Shown here piece after piece: positions 33,681 through 43,476 of a stretch of DNA of 64,000 bases. Under the pieces are notes generated by a model. The model worked only from the letters and a program-made list of their open reading frames with translations. It did no database searches and was not told the origin of the DNA. The DNA lies in contig NZ_KB892378.1 in the NCBI RefSeq assembly GCF_000373785.1, forward strand, positions 62,001 to 126,000, written 5' to 3'. The position numbers and the translations under genes are program-made. How positions within the stretch are numbered: position 1 is the stretch's first letter; every line of letters starts with the position of its first letter. The stretch is from Erysipelothrix tonsillarum DSM 14972. Its GTDB lineage: Bacteria; Bacillota_I; Bacilli_A; Erysipelotrichales; Erysipelotrichaceae.

Positions 33681-34549
33681 TATTTGAGTAAAATATAAGC
33701 TGCATACTCAACAGAATTTGTTTGCTCGATAAAGCAATAGTCTGTATCAAGATGCTTCAAAAGCTCTTCTCGAACGGTTTCATTTTTCAAAAGTACACCA
33801 CCCCCGAAGGCAATCGGTGTTTTACCATTAAGTTCGAAACTATTGGCTAAACGTGCAAGTTCATAACCTGCTGATTGATATACAGAAGCAATATGCTCCA
33901 GATGCACACATGATGCAGCAATTCCACTTATCTGAGCTACAAAATTACGATAGTTTTTAAAATTCTTATTTGCTAATATGACTAAATCATAAGGGGCATT
34001 TAATTCAAAGTGCTTCATGATGCAGTCATAAAAGGCTGTTCGGGGTAACCTACCATCTGCCTCTTGTGTAAAGATGCTCAACAATTGCCGACCAATCCAA
34101 AATGCACTGCCTTCATCACCTAATAAGTAGCCAAAACCACCACGACGATCCATAGCGCAACCAATCTTACGCATTGCAATCGATCCAGTGCCAGCAATAA
34201 GATAGACGCCATCTTGATTCTTTAAAGCAGAGGTCATAGCAAACTGCGCATCACTCATGATAAGTGCTCGAGGAAAGACAGACCAAATTGCTGTTTCAAT
34301 CTGAGCGCATATATGCATATCACTACCATACCCTGCAGTTCCAATCGCGACAGCGACGATATCAAAATCATATCCTAATTTTTCAAAAACAATTCGTCCT
34401 TTGTTTAGAATTGATGCAATACCATCAAACCCAACCTGCATATAATGCATACTCTCAAAGACTCTTGAGTCTAGTGGATTTCCCATATCATCAAACATCA
34501 CAAACCGTGTATAAGTGCCTCCAGCATCAATACCTAAATAATATTTCAT
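33680..34549 (-). CDS. BadF/NagK-type amino-sugar kinase
   Basis: A 289-residue ASKHA-fold kinase. The phosphate-1 motif LGIDAGGTYTRFV is at 4-16, phosphate-2 is in LIAGTGSIAM, and GGFGYLLGDEGSAFWIG is the signature of the BadF/BadG/BcrA group that includes N-acetylglucosamine and N-acetylmuramic acid kinases. The adenosine motif is in IAFGGGVLL. Its start overlaps the MupG-like stop by four bases (ATGA). In this operon it most likely phosphorylates the sugar released by the glycosidase. Confidence 0.85.
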   Translation of the reverse strand: MKYYLGIDAGGTYTRFVMFDDMGNPLDSRVFESMHYMQVGFDGIASILNKGRIVFEKLGYDFDIVAVAIGTAGYGSDMHICAQIETAIWSVFPRALIMSDAQFAMTSALKNQDGVYLIAGTGSIAMRKIGCAMDRRGGFGYLLGDEGSAFWIGRQLLSIFTQEADGRLPRTAFYDCIMKHFELNAPYDLVILANKNFKNYRNFVAQISGIAASCVHLEHIASVYQSAGYELARLANSFELNGKTPIAFGGGVLLKNETVREELLKHLDTDYCFIEQTNSVEYAAYILLK

Positions 34550-35634
34550 AATGTAAAGCTAAACTTTTGCCATGGTTTAATACGATCTAACAAGATGAGT
34601 TCTTGTTCTTTGATATGGCCGACGACATTCGATTTGCCTGTATTTTTCATGTCTTTCATTGCAATCTGCAATTCACCAGCATAATGTCCGAATAAACTGC
34701 TCTCAATGATGATATCTCCACGGCGAATCACGTCAGGAGTGTTAAATACTTTAAAATCATGACCTTTATATTTCACGCGGGACATTGTTGAACGAATAAG
34801 ATAGTCGTTGCGATCACCGCGGTTAAAGTGAGGCTCTTCAAGTACAATTTTCTTTTCGATTTCAGGAATATCTGCAACAAGTTCGACAGACAGATTAAGT
34901 TTTAATAAATTAATTTTTTTAACTGCTTCAAGTTCTGCTTTGCTTGGATAGCAATTTGAAATAATAATGTCATCCACCACATTCATCGCAACATAATCTT
35001 TTATTTGGACATCAAGGGGTAGATATCGATGTTTTTCTAATGTTACGAGTCCATCGGATACAGGCCAAGGTCCATAAGAACCGTCTGCTTGGCTTGTCAC
35101 GAAGGCAGCCGAACGCAAGCCGTATTTTGTAAAGTTTTTAGTACACTTATGGAAGTATTCTTCATTTAAGCCCGAATAAGGATGAGGATAAAAATTATGA
35201 CATGCAATGAGGTTATATTGATTTGGCTGATAATCCATAATGGTATCAATATAGTGTGTATCATTACTCATATTTATTTCTATCTTTAAGTCATACGGAT
35301 TAAAAGTCATCATGGCTTCTTCACTACCACCGAAGCCCGCATCCAACCGTAAACCGTCTGCTTCTATTTCCGCAAAAAACGACAGGTCAGAATAACTAAT
35401 CTCTAAATCTTTAAAAACACGGGGACTTACATCCACAATAATTTCAAAACCTTTTGAACGTGCATAGCGATTAATTTCTAGAAATTCATCTTTGATAACG
35501 TTTTTGGGCTTGTCGACGGATAACAGACACGAAAAGATTCGCGAGAATCCTGCCTCTGCAGCATCGTCGATATAACGTTTCATTTCATCTACTGACGATT
35601 TGTCAGGATATATAGATATACCTAATTTTCTCAT
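34546..35634 (-). CDS. MupG-type 6-phospho-glycosidase (DUF871)
   Basis: 362 residues. A TIM-barrel N-terminal part (LGISIYPDKSSVDEMKRYI, FSCLLSVDKP, IVDVSPRV, GLRLDAGFGG, LIACHNFYPHPYSGL) is followed by a small C-terminal beta domain from about 250. This is the DUF871 family, whose studied member MupG of Staphylococcus aureus cleaves MurNAc-6-phosphate from GlcNAc in imported cell-wall disaccharide. The neighbouring PTS permease and amino-sugar kinase fit that step. Other 6-phospho-disaccharides cannot be excluded. Confidence 0.85.
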   Translation of the reverse strand: MRKLGISIYPDKSSVDEMKRYIDDAAEAGFSRIFSCLLSVDKPKNVIKDEFLEINRYARSKGFEIIVDVSPRVFKDLEISYSDLSFFAEIEADGLRLDAGFGGSEEAMMTFNPYDLKIEINMSNDTHYIDTIMDYQPNQYNLIACHNFYPHPYSGLNEEYFHKCTKNFTKYGLRSAAFVTSQADGSYGPWPVSDGLVTLEKHRYLPLDVQIKDYVAMNVVDDIIISNCYPSKAELEAVKKINLLKLNLSVELVADIPEIEKKIVLEEPHFNRGDRNDYLIRSTMSRVKYKGHDFKVFNTPDVIRRGDIIIESSLFGHYAGELQIAMKDMKNTGKSNVVGHIKEQELILLDRIKPWQKFSFTL

Positions 35635-35643
35635 AAATTCTCC

Positions 35644-35949
35644 TTATATGTATAAAATTTCATAGATCCAGAATACAGATATGAGACCTATTATGAATGA
35701 CAATACAATAAATGTAAGCCAAAATGTTTTACTAAAGCCTTTATCTGTTTCGATAAAGAAGAAACAGAAACAAGTAGAAAATGCAGTTAGTGTGGTGAGC
35801 ACAATTACACGTAGCCATTTTAAATCCAATCCTAATTGATTCAAGATTGCTGGAAAGAAAAATGATCCAACGAGGATGCTTCCAACGATTATAAATGCAC
35901 TTTTAAAACTAACCACGGGTGCTGAATTACTTTTTTCATATCTGTACAT
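35644..35949 (-). CDS. small membrane protein in the PTS operon
   Basis: 101 residues with three hydrophobic segments (about 15-34, 45-62, 72-98) and a polar N-terminus with YRYEKSNSAP. It has no domain I recognise. It lies between the IIC gene and the MupG-like gene with a short gap to the latter, so it is part of the operon. It could assist the IIC channel, but there is no direct evidence. Confidence 0.7.
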   Translation of the reverse strand: MYRYEKSNSAPVVSFKSAFIIVGSILVGSFFFPAILNQLGLDLKWLRVIVLTTLTAFSTCFCFFFIETDKGFSKTFWLTFIVLSFIIGLISVFWIYEILYI

Positions 35950-35959
35950 ATTATACCTC

Positions 35960-35992
35960 TTTTTTATTTAAAGGGACCTTGCATTCGCAAGG
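35960..35992 (-). terminator. hairpin between the IIC gene and the rest of the operon
   Basis: GGGGGCCTTGC-GAAT-GCAAGGTCCC on the minus strand, then TTTAAATAAAA. With no long T run it is more likely a partial terminator or an RNA-processing or stability hairpin that lowers downstream expression. Confidence 0.5.
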
Positions 35993-36020
35993 CCCCCGCT
36001 TAAATTATAATTTTATAATT

Positions 36021-37301
36021 TTAATTCCCTGCTTGTTCTTCTTCAAGAAGTTTCTTGTCATACATTTTGAAGAATGGGTAATAGATTACAACAGACACAA
36101 TAATTAATATAATATTTAAAATTGCTGCTCTGAAATCGCCACCTGTCGCAATGTAGGCACCAATTGGTCCAGGCAATGTCCAAGGTGCTGTAACAATAAC
36201 ACGGCTCACAAGCCCTGCTGATGTTGCTACCCAAGCAATAATTGTTCCTATCATTGGTGTAATGATAAATGGAATAATTAGGATTGGATTCATAACAATT
36301 GGAGCACCGAAGATGATTGGCTCATTAATATTGAAACATGCTGGAATAAATGCGGTTTTTCCTAATGACTTAGCATAAGCTGATTTTGAGAAAAATGCCA
36401 TTGCGATTGCTAATCCGATTGTAGCACCTGAACCACCAATCCAAATAAACCATTGGTAGAAAGGTTCAGCACTAATTGCTGGTAATGGTTGACCTGCTGC
36501 TGAAGCAATTGCATTAGTATCAAGTAGTTGTAACCAAATTGGTCTTGCTAGTGTACCAATGATTGATACACCATGAATTCCAAATGACCAAAAGAAGGTT
36601 ACAAGGAATACGATTACTAATACACTTGGTAATGTATCCGCTGCATGGACAATCGGTGCAACAAGACCAGCAATGAATGTATGCCAGTTAAAACCAATCC
36701 AATAAGTAATTGTTGCCATTAATACTAAAATAATTGCGGTTGGTACAAGTGCTTCAAATGAGCGTGCTACAGATGTAGGCACTTGAGGCGGCATTGAAAT
36801 CTTGAAGTTAGATTTATCCGTCCAACGGAAGATTTCAACGGCTAAGATTGATGTGATGATCCCCACAAACATACCACCACCACCAAGGTTTGCCATTGGT
36901 AGTACCCATCCTGAAACTTCTAATCCAGCATCTGCTGGAACATTTACAGGAATAAATGTTAATAAGAATGCTGCGGTTGCGAGAATTCCCCCTGATAATT
37001 CATCAAGCTTGTATGATTTTGCTAAACTTGATCCAATACCAAATGTAGCATACAAAGTCATAATTGCCATTGTTAATCGGAATGGCAATAGAATTTGTGC
37101 TGCGTTCGCTTTAAGGAATTTATAAATCCCCCAACTTTCTGGTAATGGTGGTGATGCTAGAATTAAAAAGAACGATCCAACTATGATTAGTGGAAGTGTC
37201 GCTATAATCCCGTCACGAATTGCGCGTAAATGACGCTGGTTCGCAAGTTTAGCCATTGGTGCAGATAATTTCTCATCCAAAAACTTTACAAATGCATCCA
37301 T
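36021..37301 (-). CDS. PTS lactose/cellobiose-family IIC permease
   Basis: A 426-residue membrane channel with about ten helices. The family signature FNINEPIIFGAPIVMNP (near 325-341) with the phosphorylation-linked NEP motif is present, along with LANQRHLRAIRDGI at the N-terminus and SFGIHGVSIIGTLARPIWL. IIC binds sugar, and IIA and IIB act through separate proteins, which are not in this operon; stand-alone IIB (12293-12598) and IIA (14285-14593) genes could serve. First gene of the operon, behind promoter 37338-37366. Confidence 0.93.
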   Translation of the reverse strand: MDAFVKFLDEKLSAPMAKLANQRHLRAIRDGIIATLPLIIVGSFFLILASPPLPESWGIYKFLKANAAQILLPFRLTMAIMTLYATFGIGSSLAKSYKLDELSGGILATAAFLLTFIPVNVPADAGLEVSGWVLPMANLGGGGMFVGIITSILAVEIFRWTDKSNFKISMPPQVPTSVARSFEALVPTAIILVLMATITYWIGFNWHTFIAGLVAPIVHAADTLPSVLVIVFLVTFFWSFGIHGVSIIGTLARPIWLQLLDTNAIASAAGQPLPAISAEPFYQWFIWIGGSGATIGLAIAMAFFSKSAYAKSLGKTAFIPACFNINEPIIFGAPIVMNPILIIPFIITPMIGTIIAWVATSAGLVSRVIVTAPWTLPGPIGAYIATGGDFRAAILNIILIIVSVVIYYPFFKMYDKKLLEEEQAGN

Positions 37302-37319
37302 ATTTCTCCTCCTTAGTAC

Positions 37320-37366
37320 GTTAGTACTTCTAACACTAAATTACCTTATTTAACGCATTAAGTCAA
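37320..37366 (-). promoter_or_regulatory. promoter and operator of the PTS/MupG operon
   Basis: TTGACT (37361-37366), 17 bases, TAATTT (37338-37343). GTTAG-N5-CTAAC (37320-37334) lies at the transcription start, and TTAGTAC repeats follow directly. The palindrome is placed to act as a repressor site. No regulator gene is adjacent. Confidence 0.6.
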
Positions 37367-37369
37367 ATA

Positions 37370-37648
37370 AAAATTTCATATTTAAGAATAATATTCTGAA
37401 ATTTTGTTTCTTTCTTCACATTGTTTCACAATATGATGTAAGCGCAACCACTATATACTGGTTTATTTGATGATACGAACAATCTTATCTATCTTTCTTT
37501 TCATAAAAGAAATAATTTACATTTATTTCATATAACCGTAATTATCTTGTTACAATTCGATTTTAAAGCGTCTTTTCCGCTGCACCATATTCGTTTACCT
37601 AATTTTGAATTTGATACCGCTACGACTGTTTAAATCGTTGACAACACA
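37370..37648. other. gene-free stretch between the PTS operon and the rplQ terminator
   Basis: About 280 AT-rich bases. I see no frame with a ribosome site or structured RNA. Confidence 0.5.
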
Positions 37649-37649
37649 T

Positions 37650-37683
37650 AAAAAACCGACTCAGCTAAAGCTAAGTCGGTTTA
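37650..37683 (-). terminator. terminator of the ribosomal protein/rpoA transcript
   Basis: AAACCGACTTAGCT-TTA-GCTGAGTCGGTTT with a T run on the minus strand, 90 bases beyond rplQ. Confidence 0.85.
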
Positions 37684-37772
37684 AATCGAGTATTTAATTG
37701 AGTAGTTCTCGAGACAGAAGCTATAATCCTCTGTGCATCCACTCAGTTATCTGCTCGTACCACTAGAAATTA

Positions 37773-38135
37773 TTAAACGAATTCAATAATTGCCATTGGA
37801 GCTGCATCACCGCGACGCATTTCTGTTTTGATTACACGTGTGTAACCACCATTACGGTCTGCATATTTAGGTCCAATTTCATCAAATAGTTTTTGAAGAG
37901 CTGTTTGACCTGTTTTTTCGTCAGCAACAACGTTAAATACGATTTTAGCTGCTTCACGACGAGCATGTAAGTCCCCGCGTTTTGCAAGAGTTACAAGTTT
38001 ATCAGCAACTGAACGGAGTTCCATTGCTTTCTTTTCTGTTGTTTCAATTCGACCATGAACAATTAAGCTTGTTGAAAGATTGCGTAGCAATGCTTTACGG
38101 TGAGCTGAATCACGACCTAATTTACGGTTTTTCAT
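37773..38135 (-). CDS. rplQ: ribosomal protein L17
   Basis: 120 residues. [22 protein letters not shown] and the helix [27 protein letters not shown] are diagnostic, and [23 protein letters not shown] ends the domain. It sits near the 50S exit tunnel. Last gene of the alpha segment, 11 bases after rpoA. Confidence 0.97.
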   Translation of the reverse strand: MKNRKLGRDSAHRKALLRNLSTSLIVHGRIETTEKKAMELRSVADKLVTLAKRGDLHARREAAKIVFNVVADEKTGQTALQKLFDEIGPKYADRNGGYTRVIKTEMRRGDAAPMAIIEFV

Positions 38136-38146
38136 TCTATTTCCTC

Positions 38147-39106
38147 CTATTCAAATGATTTAAAGCCTAATCCAAGATCATGGAGTTTGTCTTTAACTTC
38201 TTTAAGTGACTTCTTACCTAGATTACGAATGCGCATCATTTCATCTTCTGTTTTAAGTGTTAATTCTTCAACAGTTTGAATACCTGCGCGCTTTAAGCAG
38301 TTATATGAACGAACTGACAAGTCTAAATCTTCGATCATCATTGTTGCCATTGGATTTTCAACGCCTGAAACATCAGGTTTAATCACAGATTCTGTTTCAT
38401 AAACTGAATCCTTGATTGCAACAATTTGTTCTAAATGATCCATTAAGATTTTTGAACCTAATGACAACGCAACTTGAGGTTGAATTGAACCATTTGTCCA
38501 TACTTCCATAATTAAACGATCGTATTTAGAATCTTGACCGACACGAGTCGGTTCGATGTGATACTTAACTCTTTCAATTGGAGTATAAATAGAATCTGTA
38601 AAAATCGTGCCAATTCCTTGTGATGCATTTTGATAGATTAATTTGTTTTCATCAGAACTTACATAGCCACGACCATTACGAGCTTTAAGCTCCATCTCTA
38701 ACACTGCACCTTCTGCAAGTGTTGCAATAATGTGATCTTTATTCAAGATCTCCACATTTGCTGGGCATTCGATGTCAGCTGCTGTAACAACTTTAGGACC
38801 TTTTTGTGAGATTCGAAGTGTATACACTTCTTCATCTTGAACATTTAAAACAAGATCCTTAACGTTGAGAACGATACCTGTAACATCTTCTCCAACGCCT
38901 GCAATTGATGTGAATTCATGATACACACCCTCAATTTTAATTGAGTACACTGCTGCGCCTGGTAAAGATGAAAGGAGTACACGTCTTAGCGCATTCCCGA
39001 TAGTATTACCAAAACCACGTTCAAGTGGTTCGATAACGAACTTACCATAATGTGCTGTTTCATCAAATTCTTTTACTTCAAATTTCGCACGTTCAAACTT
39101 GTTCAT
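38147..39106 (-). CDS. rpoA: RNA polymerase alpha subunit
   Basis: 319 residues. The N-terminal dimer domain has [30 protein letters not shown]. The C-terminal domain (about 245-319) has [18 protein letters not shown] and [15 protein letters not shown], the helix-hairpin-helix that contacts UP elements and activators. An acidic linker joins them. It is placed between rpsK and rplQ as in other Firmicutes, with AGGAGGTATTC upstream. Confidence 0.98.
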   Translation of the reverse strand: MNKFERAKFEVKEFDETAHYGKFVIEPLERGFGNTIGNALRRVLLSSLPGAAVYSIKIEGVYHEFTSIAGVGEDVTGIVLNVKDLVLNVQDEEVYTLRISQKGPKVVTAADIECPANVEILNKDHIIATLAEGAVLEMELKARNGRGYVSSDENKLIYQNASQGIGTIFTDSIYTPIERVKYHIEPTRVGQDSKYDRLIMEVWTNGSIQPQVALSLGSKILMDHLEQIVAIKDSVYETESVIKPDVSGVENPMATMMIEDLDLSVRSYNCLKRAGIQTVEELTLKTEDEMMRIRNLGKKSLKEVKDKLHDLGLGFKSFE

Positions 39107-39138
39107 CTATGAATACCTCCTTGTTATAGTTTATATTA

Positions 39139-39528
39139 TTATCCACGTGGACGTTTTGGTGGACGGCATCCATTGTGCGGAACTGGTGTAACATCATTAA
39201 TTACACTAATTTCTAGTCCTGCTACTTGAAGTGCACGAACTGCCGATTCACGACCTGGTCCAGGTCCTTTAACACTAACTTCAACTGTTTTCATACCATG
39301 ATCAACTGCCGCTTTAGCTGCTGCTTCTGATGCCATTTGAGCTGCATAAGGTGTTGACTTACGTGAACCCTTGAAGCCTAAAGCACCAGCACTTGACCAA
39401 GCGATAACATTTCCTTGTTCATCCGAAATTGTAACAATAGTATTGTTAAATGTCGAATGGATATGTGCAACTCCGCGTGCTATATTCTTGCGGACACGAC
39501 GTTTACGAGCTACTTTTGCTTTTGCCAT
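39139..39528 (-). CDS. rpsK: ribosomal protein S11
   Basis: 129 residues. [39 protein letters not shown] and the C-terminal [18 protein letters not shown] mark S11, which forms part of the mRNA exit site on the 30S platform. The Asn-Gly in PHNG, often converted to isoaspartate, is kept. Confidence 0.97.
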   Translation of the reverse strand: MAKAKVARKRRVRKNIARGVAHIHSTFNNTIVTISDEQGNVIAWSSAGALGFKGSRKSTPYAAQMASEAAAKAAVDHGMKTVEVSVKGPGPGRESAVRALQVAGLEISVINDVTPVPHNGCRPPKRPRG

Positions 39529-39556
39529 TACGTTTTCCTCCTATTAATTAACCTAA

Positions 39557-39922
39557 TTATTTCTTCTTATTCGCTACTGTACGACGAGGTCCCTTACGTG
39601 TACGTGCATTTGTTTTTGTACGTTGTCCACGAACTGGTAAGCCACGACGATGACGGATTCCTCGGTTTGAACCGATTTCCATTAAGCGTTTGATGTTAAG
39701 GTTAACTTCACGACGAAGATCCCCTTCAACTTTGATTGATTCTACTTCACGACGGATTGCATTAACTTGTTCTTCAGTTAAATCTTTAACGCGGATGTCT
39801 TCACTGATTTCGCATTTTGTTAAGATTTCTTTTGATGTTGTTAAGCCAATACCGTAGATATATGTTAATGAGACTACTACACGTTTGTTACGTGGAATGT
39901 CAATTCCTGCTATACGAGCCAT
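39557..39922 (-). CDS. rpsM: ribosomal protein S13
   Basis: 121 residues. [24 protein letters not shown] at the N-terminus, [27 protein letters not shown] in the basic tail. It bridges the 30S head to the 50S subunit. Start follows AGGAGGACGTC; rpmJ lies 15 bases upstream. Confidence 0.97.
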   Translation of the reverse strand: MARIAGIDIPRNKRVVVSLTYIYGIGLTTSKEILTKCEISEDIRVKDLTEEQVNAIRREVESIKVEGDLRREVNLNIKRLMEIGSNRGIRHRRGLPVRGQRTKTNARTRKGPRRTVANKKK

Positions 39923-39937
39923 TAATATGACGTCCTC

Positions 39938-40051
39938 CTATCCTTGTCTTTGTTTGTGTTTTGGATTTTCACAAATAATCATTACTTTACCTTTGCGTCG
40001 AATAACTCTACATTTTTCACACATTGGTTTTACAGATGGTCTTACTTTCAT
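39938..40051 (-). CDS. rpmJ: ribosomal protein L36
   Basis: 37 residues, easily missed because of its size. It reads [17 protein letters not shown] and onward. The zinc-ribbon ligands Cys11, Cys14, Cys27 and His32 are all present, so this is the zinc-binding form. Standard place between infA and rpsM, with AGGAGGATAAT upstream. The stop is TAG at 39938-39940. Confidence 0.96.
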   Translation of the reverse strand: MKVRPSVKPMCEKCRVIRRKGKVMIICENPKHKQRQG

Positions 40052-40074
40052 AGTATTATCCTCCTAAAACTATC

Positions 40075-40293
40075 TTATTTATGTCTAAATGTAATGCGCC
40101 CACGTGATAAATCGTAAGGCGAAATCTCAACAGTCACGCGATCTCCCGGTAAAATGCGAATGTAGTGCATACGGATTTTACCAGATACGTGAGCTAAAAT
40201 TTCATGACCATTACTGAGTTCCACCTTAAACATTGCACCTGGCAATGTATCAAGAACTACTCCATCTACTTCGATAACATTTTCTTTGCTCAT
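40075..40293 (-). CDS. infA: translation initiation factor IF-1
   Basis: A 72-residue OB-fold protein. [24 protein letters not shown] and [22 protein letters not shown] are family hallmarks. It blocks the A site during initiation. Start overlaps the map stop by four bases. Confidence 0.97.
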   Translation of the reverse strand: MSKENVIEVDGVVLDTLPGAMFKVELSNGHEILAHVSGKIRMHYIRILPGDRVTVEISPYDLSRGRITFRHK

Positions 40294-41060
40294 GAGTGTT
40301 TAAAAGCCTCCTTTGTTCGAGTTAAAATTTCATAACTATCTTCAAGAATTACTACTGTATGTTCAAAATGAGCTGTTAGGGATCTGTCCTCTGAGACAAC
40401 GGTCCACTCATCATCCAATACAGATGTTTTATTGGTTCCAATTTGAACCATCGGTTCAATCGCAATGACCATATTTTTGCGAAGTAGCGCTCCTTTGTGA
40501 GGAACACCAACATTGGGTACGTAGGGAGCTTCGTGCATCGATGTGCCGACACCGTGTCCTGAGTATTCAACAGGGAGTCCGTAACCATGAGGTTGAACCA
40601 CTGTCATTACTGCATGACCAATATCTCCTATACGATTTCCCGCTACAGCAGCTTCAATTCCTGCAAATAACGACTCTTCAGTTACTTTTAATAAGTTTTG
40701 TGCTTCATCACTTATTTCCCCAACAGGATATGTCCAAGCATGATCGCTGTAATAACCTTTATAAATAGCGCCAACATCAATTGTGATAATGTCGCCATTC
40801 TTGAGGACTACCTCTGAACTAGGAATACCATGAACTAAAACTTCATTTACCGAAGCACATATTGAACCCGGAAATCCATCATAACCAAGAAACGCTGGTG
40901 TTGCACCTTGACTTAGAATATAATTACGTGCAATATCATCTAAGTGTTTAGTTGATACGCCAGGTTTAATTGCCGCTTTGACCGCCTCTTGGCACTCAAA
41001 AGCAATCCTACCGGCTTCACGCATTAAATCTAATTCACGTTCAGACTTGGTTGATATCAT
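40290..41060 (-). CDS. map: methionine aminopeptidase, type I
   Basis: A 256-residue metallopeptidase that removes the initiator Met. Metal ligands can be seen: Asp in [17 protein letters not shown] (two Asp), His in [13 protein letters not shown], Glu in AIEPMV and Glu in [23 protein letters not shown] carries the substrate His. It overlaps adk upstream and infA downstream by four bases each, so the three are coupled. No N-terminal zinc finger. Confidence 0.96.
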   Translation of the reverse strand: MISTKSERELDLMREAGRIAFECQEAVKAAIKPGVSTKHLDDIARNYILSQGATPAFLGYDGFPGSICASVNEVLVHGIPSSEVVLKNGDIITIDVGAIYKGYYSDHAWTYPVGEISDEAQNLLKVTEESLFAGIEAAVAGNRIGDIGHAVMTVVQPHGYGLPVEYSGHGVGTSMHEAPYVPNVGVPHKGALLRKNMVIAIEPMVQIGTNKTSVLDDEWTVVSEDRSLTAHFEHTVVILEDSYEILTRTKEAFKHS

Positions 41061-41707
41061 TTAACCGCCTCCAAGATGTTTTTTATCTCATTCATAACAT
41101 TTTCTGCAGGTTGAGATGCATTAACGTCACGAACTAAACCTTTTTCACGATAATAATCGATAACTGGTTTTGTTTGGTTAATATACTCTTCAAAGCGGAC
41201 TTGAAGTTTTGCTTCATTATCGTCACTTCGTTGGTATAGTTCTCCACCGCAAATATCACATTTAGATTCTACTTTAGGTGGATTGTTGTCAATATGATAG
41301 ATTGCACCACAATCTTTACATAGACGACGGCCCGTAATACGACTTACAAGCTCCTCATATTCTACCTCAAGATTGATAACTAAATCAATAGGGCGGTTAA
41401 TATCATTTGACATTACCTCAAGTGCTTCTGCTTGATGCAAGTTACGTGGATATCCATCCAATAGGTAACCATTCAAGCAGTCATCTTTTGAGATACGCTC
41501 TTTTACCATGCGGTCGGTTACTTCGTCAGGCACAAGCTTTCCTTGATCAATGTAAGATTTTGCTTCAATTCCAACTGGAGTAGCATTTGAGATAGCTTCT
41601 CTAAACATATCTCCAGTTGAAATGTGAGCAACATTGAACAATTCAACAATATGCGCTGACATTGTACCTTTACCACTACCAGCAGGACCCATGATTAATA
41701 AATTCAT
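41057..41707 (-). CDS. adk: adenylate kinase
   Basis: 216 residues, interconverting ATP+AMP and 2 ADP. The P-loop GPAGSGKGT is at 7-15. STGDMFREA and LLDGYPRNLHQAEAL bind AMP. The long lid (about 125-160) has a four-cysteine zinc site, CKDC and CDIC, as in Gram-positive enzymes. It follows secY by 18 bases. Confidence 0.97.
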   Translation of the reverse strand: MNLLIMGPAGSGKGTMSAHIVELFNVAHISTGDMFREAISNATPVGIEAKSYIDQGKLVPDEVTDRMVKERISKDDCLNGYLLDGYPRNLHQAEALEVMSNDINRPIDLVINLEVEYEELVSRITGRRLCKDCGAIYHIDNNPPKVESKCDICGGELYQRSDDNEAKLQVRFEEYINQTKPVIDYYREKGLVRDVNASQPAENVMNEIKNILEAVK

Positions 41708-41725
41708 AAACTGTCCTCCTAATTG

Positions 41726-43024
41726 TTATTTGTTAAATAAACCTTTATATGAACGTTGTGTCATACGACCCTCAAGTTCTTTAACTGTTTCTAGGGCAAC
41801 ACCGACAACGATGATGATACCTGTACCACCGATTGCTGTACTTGCTGGAATTGCTCCTTGTGTAATCATTGGTAACACATGAGGGAGTAGTGCTACAAAT
41901 GTTAAGAATAACGCTCCTAAGACCGTAATACGATTTAGGATTGTACTAATGTAATTTTTGGTATCTTTACCTGGGCGAACGCCTGGGATGTAAGATCCAT
42001 TCTTACCAAAGTCTTCTGCAATTTTCTCAGGATCGACTTGTAAGTGTGTGTAGAAAAATGTAAATGCAATAATTAACAATGCATAAACAATTAATCCCAC
42101 AGGTTGTTGTAAACTCATCGTTGTTGTCATAAATTTATAGAAACCACTATTTTGGTTAATCCAACTCATAACAATAACTGGTGCTTGCATAATTGCTCCA
42201 GCAAAAATTACTGGAATAACTGATGCAGAGTTAATCATTAATGGCAAATGGTTCATGCTCTTACCACGTGTAGTACCACCTACGTTTGATGTATATTGAA
42301 TTGAAATCTTACGAACAGCACCGTTCATATAGATAACAAGAATAATAATCGCTAAGTATAAGAGTACATAAACTGCACACCATACAAAGCCCATAGTTGT
42401 ACCACCTTTAGTCATTTCAGCAAAAGCGCCTTTAAATTGACTTGGTAAATTTGATACGATACCTGCGAAAATGATCATGGACAATCCATTACCAACACCC
42501 TTTTGAGTGATTTGATCGCCAAGCCATAATAGGAACATCGTTCCCGCTGCCATAACAGTTCCCATAAAGAAGTAGTCCGCTACAGTACTGCTCAACAGAA
42601 TCTTATGTTGATTGTTGAGTAAGCTAATAATTCCAATCGCTTGAACGTATGCTAACACCACTCCAAGATAACGTGTAATACGGTCAAGTTGTAATTTACC
42701 TTTTTGACCAGATTTCGTTAACTCAGTTAAATATGGTATAACATCCATTGATAACAATTGGATTATAATTGATGCTGTAATGTAAGGTCCTACACCTAGA
42801 GCGAAAATTGAAAATGATTGGATAAACCCTCCACCAAGAATATTCATCATTCCAACTAATGTATTTGAATTTAGTTCGCTTGCCATTGATCCTGCGACTT
42901 TAACGCTATCGACGTTAGGAACAGGAATAACTGTCCCTAGTCGATAAATCAATAACATTGCAAGTGTGAAAATGATTCTTATTCTGATTTCTTTATTTTT
43001 GAATAAATCAGTAAAAAATCTCAT
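41726..43024 (-). CDS. secY: protein translocase channel SecY
   Basis: A 432-residue protein with ten membrane helices forming the Sec channel. GTVIPVPNVDSVKV, the plug-proximal SIFALGVGPYITASIIIQLLSMDVIP, and the cytoplasmic loop with GKNGSYIPGVRPGKDTKNYI near 340-360 (SecA/ribosome contact) are typical. Starts on the last base of rplO. It places secretion control inside the ribosomal operon. Confidence 0.97.
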   Translation of the reverse strand: MRFFTDLFKNKEIRIRIIFTLAMLLIYRLGTVIPVPNVDSVKVAGSMASELNSNTLVGMMNILGGGFIQSFSIFALGVGPYITASIIIQLLSMDVIPYLTELTKSGQKGKLQLDRITRYLGVVLAYVQAIGIISLLNNQHKILLSSTVADYFFMGTVMAAGTMFLLWLGDQITQKGVGNGLSMIIFAGIVSNLPSQFKGAFAEMTKGGTTMGFVWCAVYVLLYLAIIILVIYMNGAVRKISIQYTSNVGGTTRGKSMNHLPLMINSASVIPVIFAGAIMQAPVIVMSWINQNSGFYKFMTTTMSLQQPVGLIVYALLIIAFTFFYTHLQVDPEKIAEDFGKNGSYIPGVRPGKDTKNYISTILNRITVLGALFLTFVALLPHVLPMITQGAIPASTAIGGTGIIIVVGVALETVKELEGRMTQRSYKGLFNK

Positions 43025-43464
43025 TAGATTACCTCTACTTTTCCACCTAATTTTTCAATACTTTCTACTGCTGATTTTGAGAATGCGTTAGCTTTAACAA
43101 CTAATTTTTTCTCTAATTCACCTTGACCTAAGATTTTAACTCCGTCAAGTGTTTTTTTAATAATTCCTTTTTCTAAAAGTGCTTCAATTGTAACTTCTGC
43201 TCCGTCTTCAAATACGTTTAATGAGCTTAGGTTTACAACTGCGTAATCCACACGGTTAATGTTTTTGAATCCGCGTTTAGGAATACGTTTGAACAATGGT
43301 GTTTGACCACCTTCAAAACCTAGTGCAACACCACCGCCACTACGAGCATTTTGACCCTTGTGACCTTTTCCTGATGTTTTCCCAGTTCCTGAACCTTGTC
43401 CACGACCAAGTCGTTTACGATCTTGGCGTGCACCTTCATTGTATTTTAATTCATGTAATTTCAT
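43024..43464 (-). CDS. rplO: ribosomal protein L15
   Basis: 146 residues. Basic Gly-rich N-terminus ([28 protein letters not shown] in segments), [18 protein letters not shown], and a globular C-terminal domain. It directly follows rpsE with a 12-base gap. L30 (rpmD), usual between the two, is absent. Confidence 0.97.
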   Translation of the reverse strand: MKLHELKYNEGARQDRKRLGRGQGSGTGKTSGKGHKGQNARSGGGVALGFEGGQTPLFKRIPKRGFKNINRVDYAVVNLSSLNVFEDGAEVTIEALLEKGIIKKTLDGVKILGQGELEKKLVVKANAFSKSAVESIEKLGGKVEVI

Positions 43465-43476
43465 AAAGGCCTCCTA

